From positions 34,770,303 to 34,834,302 of the forward strand of contig OX381721.1 of NCBI GenBank assembly GCA_947462335.1: a stretch of 64,000 nucleotides of DNA. Reading direction: 5' to 3'. Source of the stretch: Harmothoe impar (lineage: Eukaryota > Annelida > Polychaeta > Phyllodocida > Polynoidae). A model generated the notes under the pieces. That model did not search any database and was not told the DNA's origin. It saw only the letters and a list, made by a program, of their open reading frames with translations. Numbering within the stretch: position 1 is the first letter of the stretch; the number at the start of each line of letters is the position of its first letter. This document shows positions 45,605 through 55,823 of this stretch, piece after piece. A program made the position numbers and the translations under genes.

Positions 45605-46250
45605 CGATTAGTTCATGAACACAGTGCTGGCGAGTTACTCACGAGTTCCGAATGAGTTGATGAACACAGCACTGGTGAGTTACTCACCGGTACTGCATGA
45701 GTTGATAAACACAGCGCTGGCGAGTTACTCACCGGTACCACATTAGTTCATGAACACAGTGCTGGCGAGTTACTCACGAGTTCTGAATGAGTTGATGAAC
45801 ACAGCACTGGCGAGTTACTCACCGGTACTGCATGAGTTGATAAACACAGCGCTGGCGAGTTACTCAGCGGTTCTGCATGAGTTGATGAACACAGCTGTGG
45901 CGAGTTACTCACCGGTACTGCATGAGTTCATGAACACAGCGCTGGCGAGTTACTCACCGGCACTGCATGAGTTGATGAACACAGCGCTGGCGAGTTGCTC
46001 ACCGGCACTGCATGAGTTGATGAACACAGCGCTGGCGAGTTACTCACCGGCACTGCATGAGTTGATGAACACAGCGCTGGCGAGTTACTCACCGGCACTG
46101 CATGAGTTGATGAACACAGTGCTGGCGAGTTACTCACCGGTACTGCATGAGTTGATGAACACAGCGCTGGCGAGTTACTCACCGGTACTGCATGAGTTGA
46201 TGAACACAGCACTGGCGAGTTAGGTGACGGTACTGCCTTGGTTCATCAAC
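45605..46250. repeat. 45-bp minisatellite, about 14 units
   Basis: Tandem units of 45 bp containing GATGAACACAGCGCTGGCGA and GTTACTCACCGGTACTGC. Because 45 is divisible by three, both strands show long open frames (45750-46223 plus; 45928-46212 minus) of 15-residue repeats. There is no start context, intron or domain, so I do not call a gene. The core GGCGAGTTACTC also occurs singly near 15998, 54266, 58983 and 60629. Confidence 0.92.
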
Positions 46251-46509
46251 ACAGCAAATGTTACTTCATCCATAAAGAAGTAATGCAATTATCCTTCGTC
46301 TAGGGTGAGCAAGCACGTATAAATGGTTTTATTTTTTTGAAATACAAGCTTTACTATGCTTAAGTACTAGAATGGCTGTATTCAATGCCCCCCATTGAAT
46401 ACAATGTGGCCGTATTCAATGGCCTAAGAAAAAGCTGTTTTTCCTTCATTAAATGGCTCAAAATAAAAAATAAACACAAATGCCAACTACATTGATACCG
46501 CTCTGATGT

Positions 46510-46605
46510 ATTTCACTCGTGGGGGCTGGGGCGAATCCCACTCAGCCTGCGGCTTCGTGGGATACTGCCCCAGCCCCCACTCGTGAAATACAACAGAGAC
46601 AGTAT
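46510..46605. repeat. GGGGGCTGGGGC hairpin
   Basis: TTCACTCGTGGGGGCTGGGG and its complement CCCCAGCCCCCACTCGTGAA flank GCGAATCCCACTCAGCC / GGCTTCGTGGGATACTGC, forming a strong hairpin. Confidence 0.8.
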
Positions 46606-46757
46606 CAATGGGCGTTGGCATTTGTCTATATATGTGCGCTTATGTGCATGGCATCCATTTCGCTTGGCTGAGTTCATGGTTAATCTTTCCATGGAACTTT
46701 TCGGCAGTAGATATATATCTTTATCTATATCAATAGCACTCTTCAAGTTGATGGGGC

Positions 46758-46985
46758 TCTTAACCCAGGCGCTTATACAAAACAGGTGCTTATAAATCAA
46801 AGGTCAAGTTTTAGTGCTTAAAAACGTAGATCTTACTGCACGTCCAGTAACAGTCAGAGTGCAGTCGGGACAGGTACTCAGCTCCCTATATATATAGGGG
46901 CGCTGGGGCTTTAAGAGACATTTAGAGGCCCCTATACCCCTGCGCTTATTCAAGACCGGCGCTCTTTCAAAACAACAGTACAGTG
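46758..46985. mobile_element. solo right-end fragment of the pogo family
   Basis: CCAGGCGCTTATACAAAACA near the left and CGCTTATTCAAGACCGGCGC near the right match the right end of the pogo element at 31681-35510. An unrelated segment (46826-46908) separates them. Confidence 0.6.
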
Positions 46986-48793
46986 TAAATAGTAAGTGTA
47001 GGGTCACAGTAGAATACAACTACAGTAGATTTACAGTAGATTCTACTGTTTACCTACAACAAAGTGTATACCTACATTAGATTCTATTGTACACCTACAA
47101 AAATGGCATCCAACTGTTTACAGTGCACGGTATACACCCTAGGTCTCGGACTCAGTATGGATCTATATAGGTCTATACTCTAGGTTTGGGTCTTGGCTTG
47201 GAACCAGCACACTTACCTGATCCACACGTGGAGAACAAAGGTATGCACACTCTGCCGGAATGTGTGTGAGAGGGGGGAGGGGGGGAGGTAGACCGTTATA
47301 TAACCCCCTGCCCCTGCCTCCAGGTGTGCATACACTACACGTTAACACCAGAACAAAGACCTGTGTATGTGGTCACTCATTATGTGGTCACTTATGTGGT
47401 AATCACAGACTTTGTTGTGAAAAAGTACCAATGGCTGAACTAAGTGATCGATGAAAATAAAGTTCTAGATTTCAAAAGCTTACCTACAGGGCTCTGAAGA
47501 TTTCTGTGCCTAGCCAATTCACAATTTGATGCTTTTCATATACGTTACTTCTCCCGTCGCAGCGTGTATTTGATGCAGGCAAAATGGGGTTTCCCTAAGC
47601 AGATTCACCCATCATATCAGTCTAGAAGTACTATGATATCTACCAAGTAAAAGAATATCTGTTATATCCATCGTTTTTAGGAAAGCATTTTATACTATAA
47701 ACAACACAATAAATGAATAGATCTTTGGATATTGGGAAATTGACAAAATTGGTTAGGGTTATGACAAATAGTCTAACCGAATATCTTGAAGCAAATGACA
47801 AAGGAACTCAAACTGAAAACAATAACATTTGCGAATCAATGTTGGGAACCCCACCTTTTTAGCTAATCTAACAGCCATGATATCAATGAAAATCACACAT
47901 TGTGTCGGCGACTCAGTATTGTACTTGTTGACGTTGTCAATGCAATTGACAGTTGACATTGTCAATGCGATAGCTAACGATTCTCAAAACACTGCAAATG
48001 TCTCTATATTAGTAAAATAAGATTAATTAGTCTTATTTGGCACTAGCAGTAAAATATGAAAAAATTACTAATGAACAGATCAATGTTCTGTGCAGATCAA
48101 TATCTCAGGAAGTATATGCAATCTTTGCAAAATGAGAGTATTTCATCTCACAGAAATATGAAACCAAACTAAATAAAAAGACACTGAACATATCAGGACA
48201 AGAGCTCAAGATGCGCCCATATTTGGATTGCACAGCATTATATTGGAGTGCACCCTGAGAAGTGTCTCAAAATATGTGAAATAAACTAAGAAGGATTTGA
48301 GGGCATTTGACAAACATAAAGTTCCATGCATCATTCTGCATTCATGTATCATCGCGACAAAGGTGTAGCATATCAAATCATTATACCACCATTATTGTGT
48401 TAAAGTTAAGAGAGCAAACTGACAAATGGGTAAGCGGAGGGGAGGGGGGCAGTGCGAATAAATAAATGGCTTGATAATGTACATCTGGACCTGTGGATAG
48501 TACTTTAATGTACTTGTGGTAGCAAAATATTGTCCCTCACTTGCTTCTGGTGGTAGGCAATGGTTCCTATGTTGTGGACCATAGTTCTGAGCAAATACCT
48601 ACCTTACCACCCCCTCCCCACCCTCTAAATGTAAGTATACTCTAGGCTGCATACCGTATACACATACCTACAGACACACCCCTGCCAGACACACTGTATA
48701 CTGGTAGGCCTCTGTCCTGTGTCAATACTGTACGTGGTAGATATGATACAAGTGACTTGCTATATGTGTGATATAGGCCAAGGACAAGGTAAT

Positions 48794-48944
48794 GAGACTT
48801 GAACACGTCTTTATATAATTTGGACATTTTATTTTTTACTTTCAGAGTTTATGTGAGATGTAATGTCCTGGAACAATAACAAGTATGGAAACATGGTATA
48901 CGTATGAATGAGGTATATGGTGCACATCAATCAAAGTTTATGGT
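48794..48944 (-). repeat. split direct repeat B2
   Basis: 151 bp, near identical to 49199-49349 (offset 405), beginning GAGACTTGAACACGTC on the plus strand. Confidence 0.92.
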
Positions 48945-49003
48945 AACACCCAGTGGAGAACATCTTTGATGGGATACACGTAAGATAGGAGTGGGTGGGT
49001 GGG

Positions 49004-49198
49004 TTTAAAAAGTTCTGATGTCTTGAGAGCAGCGAAGAGGGCGAACTGCGCGGGGCGGTGCCTTATATAGTCACTAGTGCCTGGTTCTCCCTGCAGGGGG
49101 CAGGGCTGTTCATGTTGTTCGCCAGCGTCCCGGTAGGAGTGAGTTTTTTGGCGCCTTAGTTCTCTCTCATTAAAACCAATTTACAATTAGTGTCCAAT
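49004..49198 (-). repeat. split direct repeat A2
   Basis: 195 bp, near identical to 53813-54007 (offset 4809). Contains ACTATATAAG on the minus strand. Confidence 0.93.
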
Positions 49199-49349
49199 GA
49201 GACTTGAACACGTCTTTATATAATTTGGACATTTTATTTTTTACTTTCAGAGTTTATGTGAGATGTAATGTCCTGGAACAATAACAAGTATGGAAACATG
49301 GTATACGTATGAATGAGGTATATGGTGCACATCAATCAAAGTTTATGGT
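49199..49349 (-). repeat. split direct repeat B1
   Basis: Copy of B2, overlapping the last codons of the recombinase gene. Confidence 0.9.
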
Positions 49350-50323
49350 GCAAAGAGTGTCGCCATTGCATTGGCGACCTTTACTGAGGATTGATGGGCA
49401 AGGTAGGTCTTCATGGAGCCCTTTGACTTCCATGTACCTTGGACTTGGATGTCCTCTTGGGCAGCCCCGGCCATCTGGGCTGCCTGAGTGCCACCCCGGC
49501 GCAAGGAATGCGAGGTGGTCTTTGCGGCATCAGGTGAACCCATCGCCTGGAGTACTGCCCGGAGGACAGTGATAAGGCGGTGAGTGGTCAGGGGGGAGCC
49601 ATCCCTGAACACAAATGCTGGCATCATGGGGTGAGCCGGGACCCGACGTATGTACTCCAGCCATGCTGATGTTGGGCATGCTGGGGACCCAGGTATCTGG
49701 GGGAGACATATCACATGTGGGTCATCACTGGGCTTGATTGTTTTGGACGACCTAATCATAATAACTAGGCCCTTGGGATGAGTAAGTATGTCTCGGCGGG
49801 CTAGAGTGTGAGACCCGCCCCACAGGGATGGTTTGGCTGACAGCAAGTTGGATGTCCTTAGGAAGCCAAAGTATCCCAAAGTGATAGCAGCCTTGTAGAT
49901 GTACCCGTCCTCCATGGTGTTTAGGATGGAAGCCACTCTGACTAGGTCAGCAGGTGATAGTGGTGGCGCTGGGGCTGTCATGTGTGGGTTGAGGCGTAGG
50001 GCCCCTTTTTCTACTGCACGGGCTTCAGGGGATGAGAGGGTGGTAGCATCACCACCTCGAATGATAATCCACCATCTAGCGCCAGATATGTAGTTTTTAC
50101 GTGAGGCTGGGGATTGGAGACTGTTTACCAGATACTGCACAAAGGTGCATGCGTCTCCAATGGTGGGATGTAGGAGGTCAATACCGTAATATAGACCAAA
50201 TGTCAGATATGACTCAGCTTGCATGATCTTATTTTTCCACGTCTGCTCAGTGAACGAGGCCTTATAGGATTCCAGCGCCTGGGATCCTAGTGGAGTTCCT
50301 GTAGAACATATAATCACAGTCAT
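49343..50323 (-). CDS. Ngaro-like tyrosine recombinase
   Basis: 326 codons, intact. N-terminal SAM-like part (LESYKASFTEQTWKNK, NSLQSPASRKNYISGA), then the catalytic domain: GYFGFLRTSNLL (Arg I), SSKTIK (beta-2 Lys), HSLRRGG (His and Arg II), QGTWKS at the third position (Gln instead of the His of the other copy) and MKTYL (Tyr nucleophile). It joins the circular cDNA to genomic DNA. Its ATG overlaps the stop of the RT frame as ATGA. A possible splice acceptor (TTCTACAG) lies a few bases inside, so a spliced transcript is an alternative to re-initiation. Confidence 0.9.
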   Translation of the reverse strand: MTVIICSTGTPLGSQALESYKASFTEQTWKNKIMQAESYLTFGLYYGIDLLHPTIGDACTFVQYLVNSLQSPASRKNYISGARWWIIIRGGDATTLSSPEARAVEKGALRLNPHMTAPAPPLSPADLVRVASILNTMEDGYIYKAAITLGYFGFLRTSNLLSAKPSLWGGSHTLARRDILTHPKGLVIMIRSSKTIKPSDDPHVICLPQIPGSPACPTSAWLEYIRRVPAHPMMPAFVFRDGSPLTTHRLITVLRAVLQAMGSPDAAKTTSHSLRRGGTQAAQMAGAAQEDIQVQGTWKSKGSMKTYLAHQSSVKVANAMATLFAP

Positions 50324-52298
50324 ATCAGTGTGAAGAAGGGGTGTGGTAGCACAGGGGGGATCCTTACAAGACCCAATTGGTGGACTAGGGCCTTAGCTTT
50401 CTGGACCATGGATGGGATGTGTTGGCGGGACAGTGCGTCAGCTAGAGGGATATCACGACCGTATTTATGCTGGATTCTGAATGTGTGGTCATGAATTGCA
50501 GCCTCCACCCACAGCTGTCGTGCACAAGCCGCGAGCACCATGTCTTTGCTTTTGCCTGATTGTAGCGCCTGTTGAGAGCCTATGTTGTCTGTTGAGATGA
50601 CTATACACATCCCCTGTGTGCCCGGTGGGAGTAGAGTGCGGTATGCTATGAGAAGGTTGACCGCTTCTCTTTGTACTATGTCTTTGTATTGTCTGATGAA
50701 CATGTTGTCGTACTGAAGGTGGTAGTATTGGGTGTGAGACGCGCCCCCACCACCGACCATGGAGGAGTCACACTCAATATGGAGCTCATGACGAGTGGGT
50801 TGGATGAGGTGTATACCGTTGGCATGGCGTGCATACGAGTGGAACCAATTGATATCAGCTCTAAACTCATTGCTGAGCCACATGTACCCGGTGTCTGGGG
50901 CTCTCCTGAGGGTGTCCAATATGCGGGCCATGAACCTACGTGCTGGGGGAATACATTTCCCAACATGTATGAGTTGGCCTACAATTGACTGTATGTCCTT
51001 TTTTGTAGCACATTTACGTGTAAGCCACTGTTGGCATTCACGCATGATGTTGTTCAGTTTGGGTTCAGGAACTGTCAGTGTCATGTGGACTGTGTCGAGG
51101 TTGAATCCCAGCCACTCGAGGGTTTGGGTGGGTGGGGAACATTTGTCTTTTGATAGGTCTAGGCCTAGTCTTTCAGCCATTGAGATGAAGGCCGAGTAGT
51201 CTTTGTTGGCCTCCTCCAGGGTCGATGCGGCACCACAGTAGTCATCTAAGTAGGCCAATGACCATGTGTCAGCCTTGGCTAACAGGTATATGACGGCATT
51301 AGACATTCTTTGGCATGAGCCACTAGAGAGCCGGCATCCAAAGGGGGGCGTGGCTTCAATGTAATATTTATCATCAAACTTTAAACCCAGGAGTGGGAGC
51401 TCTCCAGGGTCTATCCTGAGCTGTTTAAAGGCACGGGCCAAATCAGCTTTCATAGGTAAGCAGACTGACCGAGGGTACACACTTTTGTTACTAAGTCATC
51501 TATAGATGGGAGCGTGTAGGGCCTATGTACACCATCTAGGACATTTTTTGTTATGCCTGCGTTCACACTGTTCTCGGGTGATGACATGTCCAACACTACC
51601 CTGCGGGCTTCAGTGTCTTTTTTAGCTGCTGTCATGAGTGGCGACACCTGAAACCATGGCTTGAACGGTGGCTCATTAAATGGGCCTAGGATACCGCCCA
51701 AAGTGAGCTCCTTCTTGATAAACTGGCGGATCTGCTCATGGTGTATGTCAGCGTCAGGGTGATTTTTTGTGGCCGGGTCTGGTGGTGTAGGCTTTGTATA
51801 GCCTGTAGGCCAGCCATACCTGAGGTATGGGCATAGGTCCTTGTCATGATAGTCCTGTAATTCTTGTTCCCATACATGGAGGTTCAAACCTGAGGGAACT
51901 GTTATTTTGGCACCGAGCCAATTTGGGAGGCATGTGGTCCTAGTGGCTGAATACAGGAATGCATACTGCATATTATCAGCCCACTGTTTGGAGACCAGTT
52001 GGGGCCAATAGGCTTGCTTGACCGGAGCAAACTCTGTCGGCGTGGGGCCTGCATGTGGTGCAGGCTGATATGGGAGACCTGGTGCAAAGTCTATGGCACC
52101 TGGATCAATGTGGATTTGGTGCATTTGGGGCGAATCTGGTGTTTTGTCATCGATAGCGCCAGTAGCGGTGCATTGTGGCGATCTGGGGTGACCTTGATTG
52201 ACCTCTGGCTTCGAGACTTGGTGATTCTGAACATGCGGCCTAACCATGTGGCTAGCGGCCTGAGTGGTAGAGATGTCATAATCATAATCGGTGGTCAT
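50320..52298 (-). pseudogene. reverse transcriptase-RNase H of the Ngaro-like element, one frameshift
   Basis: Two overlapping frames: 52298-51450 (N-terminal extension and first RT motifs, ending YTLPSIDDLVTKV...GQSAYL) and 51480-50320 (MKADLARAFKQLRIDP, TPPFGC, the catalytic LAYLDDYCG, then RNase H with ECDSSMVGGG, NIGSQQAL and the terminal DALSR). The join falls within one RT motif block, so a single missing base near 51455 separates them. This may be a lesion, a sequencing error or a recoding site. Together they would copy the element's RNA into DNA. No methyltransferase domain is present. Confidence 0.87.
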
Positions 52299-52353
52299 GC
52301 AATGTTCACTGTCAACAATATCAGAAGGGGGCGGGCCGGGGGGTCCCGGCCAT

Positions 52354-53760
52354 TCACTGAAATGTGTAGTTGTTGCTGTTGTACGGGTCTGCCCTTATAC
52401 GGCATACCACCTCTGAATGATAATGTATGCGGTGTAGGTTGGCCCTGCACCATGCACAGTGATGGCCAAACTGTTGGCCCGTCTCACTGTGACCGTCAGG
52501 GCGTGTGCAACCCACACTCATGTTGAAGAGGCGACATGGAACGTCAGACCGGGACATGTCAGGCTTAGGCTTAATACTTTGGCGGGGTTGATTAGGCTGA
52601 GTGGTGCTGGCAGGCTGGGCTGCTGCTGTCGCTGCAGGTGCATTTTGTGCAGGTGCGGCTTGTGCATGTCGAGGTGGGGCGTTAGGCTTGAAAGGATTGC
52701 CACCTTGGCGGGCAGGGACATTAATGACCTGGGGAGCATGATATATACGGCCCGCAGCGGCCTTTGACATGGTGTTACGGAGGGAATGTAGGTCAAGGGT
52801 GTCGTTCCACGTGATTCGGGAATCAGCAATTTTTCCCAATAATTCCTCCGACCACTGACGCACTTGTTCCCACCTGAACACAGCGCCGTCCTCTACTACA
52901 TGATATAGATGTTTAGAGAGGTGCGGCTTCTGGTCGGTAGGGGTTTTGGGGTCATGAATCATACAGAATAGGCCGTATAGGTACTCCATTTCAGATAATG
53001 TGTTAATACCAGTTTTAATACGGGCCGGGCCTCTGACAATATACTCGTATGGCATCGTGCGCCTACCTTTGAGGGTGGAGAGCTGGGAGGCGCTGTTTAT
53101 GAGAACCTGTACCCGGTTGCCTAACACATCATCATTTCCTTCAGCAAAGCACGTTGGGAGAACATTAGGCGGGGCTACAGATCCAGAGAACAGAGCGTAG
53201 ACGTTGTCTGCCGGTGTTGACACAGGCTGGGGCGGTACCTTGATGGGTTGATGCTGCTTGTCGGTGTCGGCGTTGTTTACATGGGCGATGATCGGGGTGT
53301 TGACGTTGTGACGCGCCACGTGCGCGGCCTGATGCGTAGGCTGCGTGGGCGCGGCGTTGGACGCGGTGTCTGGGACGTTGGCGTTGGCGCCAGTGACGCT
53401 GGCGTTGGCGCCAGTCGGTGTCGTCTCCAAAACCTCACGTGTAGCGAAACGTCGCACTGAATCAATGACGGGGTTATCCTCCTGGAGGGGTGTAGACGTG
53501 ACAGAGACGGGCAAGATCATATCCAACCTATCCATGATCTTATCATTCCCATCCCTGACACGTGTCTCGAGGTCGCCAAGTCGGGATTCAATGTTGTCCA
53601 CGCGGACATTGACGTCAGGCATGGCAGTTCTGGGCGTTTTCTTTGCCGCAGGTTTTTTAGCGGGCTGCGCTGGGTTCTTGGTTTTACTCGCCTTCGTGGG
53701 AGGGACCGCAGTTGGCGGCTCCGCAGCGGGACGTTTCCGAGTGCTGGCGCGGGTAGGCAT
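52354..53760 (-). CDS. Ngaro-like gag protein
   Basis: 468 codons, intact. Basic Lys/Pro-rich start, predicted coiled coil around VRVDNIESRLGDLETRV, low-complexity Ala/Thr/Pro middle, conserved core (YEYIVRGPARIKTG, YHVVEDGAVFRWEQVR) and a Cys/His cluster near the end (CRLFNMSVGC, HHCAWCRANLH) that should bind nucleic acid. Likely packages element RNA. The core is shared with the gag at 43670-44590. Confidence 0.85.
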   Translation of the reverse strand: MPTRASTRKRPAAEPPTAVPPTKASKTKNPAQPAKKPAAKKTPRTAMPDVNVRVDNIESRLGDLETRVRDGNDKIMDRLDMILPVSVTSTPLQEDNPVIDSVRRFATREVLETTPTGANASVTGANANVPDTASNAAPTQPTHQAAHVARHNVNTPIIAHVNNADTDKQHQPIKVPPQPVSTPADNVYALFSGSVAPPNVLPTCFAEGNDDVLGNRVQVLINSASQLSTLKGRRTMPYEYIVRGPARIKTGINTLSEMEYLYGLFCMIHDPKTPTDQKPHLSKHLYHVVEDGAVFRWEQVRQWSEELLGKIADSRITWNDTLDLHSLRNTMSKAAAGRIYHAPQVINVPARQGGNPFKPNAPPRHAQAAPAQNAPAATAAAQPASTTQPNQPRQSIKPKPDMSRSDVPCRLFNMSVGCTRPDGHSETGQQFGHHCAWCRANLHRIHYHSEVVCRIRADPYNSNNYTFQ

Positions 53761-53812
53761 GCTGGATGGATGCCTATAAGTGCCCTAACCCTAACTAACT
53801 ATAAAACTAAAA

Positions 53813-54007
53813 TTTAAAAAGTTCTGATGTCTTGAGAGCAGCGAAGAGGGCGAACTGCGCGGGGCGGTGCCTTATATAGTCACTAGTGCCTGGTTCTCCC
53901 TGCAGGGGGCAGGGCTGTTCATGTTGTTCGCCAGCGTCCCGGTAGGAGTGAGTTTTTTGGCGCCTTAGTTCTCTCTCATTAAAACCAATTTACAATTAGT
54001 GTCCAAT
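53813..54007 (-). repeat. split direct repeat A1 (5' end of the Ngaro-like element)
   Basis: 195 bp matching 49004-49198; contains the TATA-type promoter at 53871-53880. Confidence 0.92.
53871..53880 (-). promoter_or_regulatory. TATA box in repeat A1
   Basis: Minus strand reads ACTATATAAGGCACCGCCCC, a good TATA box followed by G/C-rich sequence, about 110 bases before the gag ATG at 53760. The same box is duplicated in A2 (about 49062-49071). Confidence 0.6.
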
Positions 54008-54200
54008 TGTCCAGGGCGTCAGCCATGGATAAGTACCAATGTCCAAGGCATATAACACTCATGCAGCTAGTCACACGTATCATATCTGACTTACACCCTC
54101 AGTATAGGAGAGTGTGCTCAGTGGACCACATCAACATACATGTACGTAAATTACAGTCAGGCCATCTCTTTTGTTCTCTCAGCAAACTGTGGTGTAACTA
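54008..54200 (+). repeat. host repeat interrupted by the Ngaro-like element, right part
   Basis: TATAACACTCATGCAGCTAG, CGTATCATATCTGACTTACA and TTTGTTCTCTCAGC recur in order at 54953-55165. The left part, TGATACAAGTGACTTGCTAT to CCAAGGACAAGGTAAT, is at 48745-48793 and matches 54896-54952. Confidence 0.8.
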
Positions 54201-54895
54201 GCATAATAGGACCACATGATATCTTATCAACGTCCATTATCATTGGTCATTACCAACGCAGCCCCGGTGAGTTACTCGCTGGTCCTACAGTGATACATTA
54301 TACCGATTCGTCAAGAGTGTATTCTCCTGTATTGTCTGTAATAGATATTGGAAACATTTCATATTCAGCAGATTCACAAGAGAATTATCTTTCAAATGGC
54401 TAATGTTAGAATGTAGGATTAAAAGGATGTATTTACATCCTTGTCAGTCTTACTTCAGAAATGTTTAAACACTTTAGCAACAACCATTCTGAGGAGTCAC
54501 CCTTTCTTGCTGTATTGGTCTATAGCTGGACCTTGAGGACCAAGATTGAGTCCCACGAGGTCACCTACTGCAAACAGTTCTCAGGTGAACCCTGGGTCTA
54601 ACATTTAACCTATAATCAACCCTCCTTACATAACTAGGTTTACACTGCGAATGACGCAGCGCCAAGTTCAAGAAGATCAGTGTATTCGGGGTTATGAATA
54701 TGCTATCAAATATTTCACTAATTGTAACTTTGTGTAGAAAGCAATATGATGTGTTATACTGTATTTATGGAGGCAGAAGAAATAGTTCATTTGACAAAAC
54801 CTATTGTCTCCATGGTAATCATTATGCACATGTCTGCAACGTGATACGTGCTGCCCTTATACAGCTATAAGAAATATATATATATATGTGAAATA

Positions 54896-55165
54896 TGTAG
54901 TACATATGATACAAGTGACTTGCTGTATAAGTGTTATGATCCAAGGACAGGGTAATTGTCTAAGGTGCCAGCCAAGGGTAATTACCATTGTTCCAAGCTT
55001 ATAACATGTATGCAGCTAGTCACGTGTATCATATCTGACTTACACCCACAGTAGGACAGGGTGCTCAGTGGACCGCGTCCAGATACAGCCATGGTCGTTT
55101 AGAGCTCATTGAAACAAAAAAAAAGTAAAATACAGTCAAGTTATTTCTTTTGTTCTCTCAGCCAA
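54896..55165 (+). repeat. unoccupied paralogue of the Ngaro insertion site
   Basis: Reads ATGATACAAGTGACTTGCTG ... CCAAGGACAGGGTAATTGTC without interruption, whereas the paralogue is split by the 5.2-kb element exactly at GGTAAT|TGTC. Confidence 0.82.
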
Positions 55166-55377
55166 TAAGAACATCCTGATTTGGAGGGACCAGATGGCAG
55201 ATTATCGGGGGATTCATATAACTGTCTGGCACATCTAAACGAGAAAACCTGTCTATTTGTTTTCTAAATGGAGCCCAATGCGGATCTGCTACATCTAGAT
55301 ATGATCGGAATAGAGCAGGACGTCATACACAAGGGACCAGGCATCTATTAACAGCAAGGGGGAGGACCATGGGCGAC

Positions 55378-55823
55378 CACTGAATATAAGCAGTGGTCTA
55401 AACATCAGGGGGGAGATCAAGTGTTCCAATTCATTGGAACAGGGTAAGCCACTGTGGTACATTACACTGAATACCTGTGCCTACTGTGCATGGACCCCCA
55501 TACTTTCCTTGCTCCCCACAGTGTTGTAGGTATGAAGGCCATGTGCTTTAAAGACCGCAGCAATGTTGACACAAAGCAGAGGGGGGATTTTGCTAAAAGT
55601 GGCTCCATTTCCAGTTTAATCCATAACTGTGTATGCTGGATCCCAGTAATATTACTTACTATGCATAATCATGAGATAGTGGCCTTTTAATGCATCCAAA
55701 TGCATGCATTTTTAACAGAATACAATGCTCAAAGCAGAGGGGGGACTTTGAGTTGACTACCCCGTTTCTGTAAGCAGAAACATGTGACGTCCACCCTGAG
55801 GTTTAGCTAAGTAGGTGCCCGTG
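55378..55823. mobile_element. hAT-like non-autonomous element, copy 2
   Basis: Inverted copy of 15116-15571, ends CATGGGCGACCACTG and ...GGTGCCCGTG, flanked by GGGAGGAC and GGGAGTAC (7 of 8 identical). Carries a 78-codon open frame (55454-55690 plus) similar to that of copy 1. Confidence 0.82.

Larger units (their letters stand above)
46255..48690. other. intergenic stretch with element fragments
   Basis: Holds the hairpin at 46510-46605, a solo pogo end at 46758-46985 and an 80-bp segment shared with 56034-56113. The remainder, 47.0-48.7 kb, shows no gene. Confidence 0.45.
48794..54007 (-). mobile_element. full-length Ngaro-like retrotransposon with split direct repeats
   Basis: 5.2 kb. 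Coding-strand order: repeat A1 (54007-53813), gag, RT-RNase H, tyrosine recombinase, repeat B1 (49349-49199), A2 (49198-49004), 59-bp spacer, B2 (48944-48794). This A1...B1-A2-B2 layout is the split direct repeat structure of Ngaro and PAT elements. No methyltransferase domain follows RNase H, favouring Ngaro. No target duplication; an AAT triplet is shared at the junctions, as expected for recombinase insertion. Confidence 0.9.

Noticed and set aside
45750..46223. 157-codon open frame of 15-residue repeats as a gene
   Set aside because: It is the translation of a 45-bp minisatellite; the opposite strand is equally open and there is no gene context.
52459..53779. Plus-strand open frames opposite the Ngaro gag (e.g. 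53345-53779)
   Set aside because: Shadow frames opposite an intact, conserved gag; codon composition follows the minus-strand gene.
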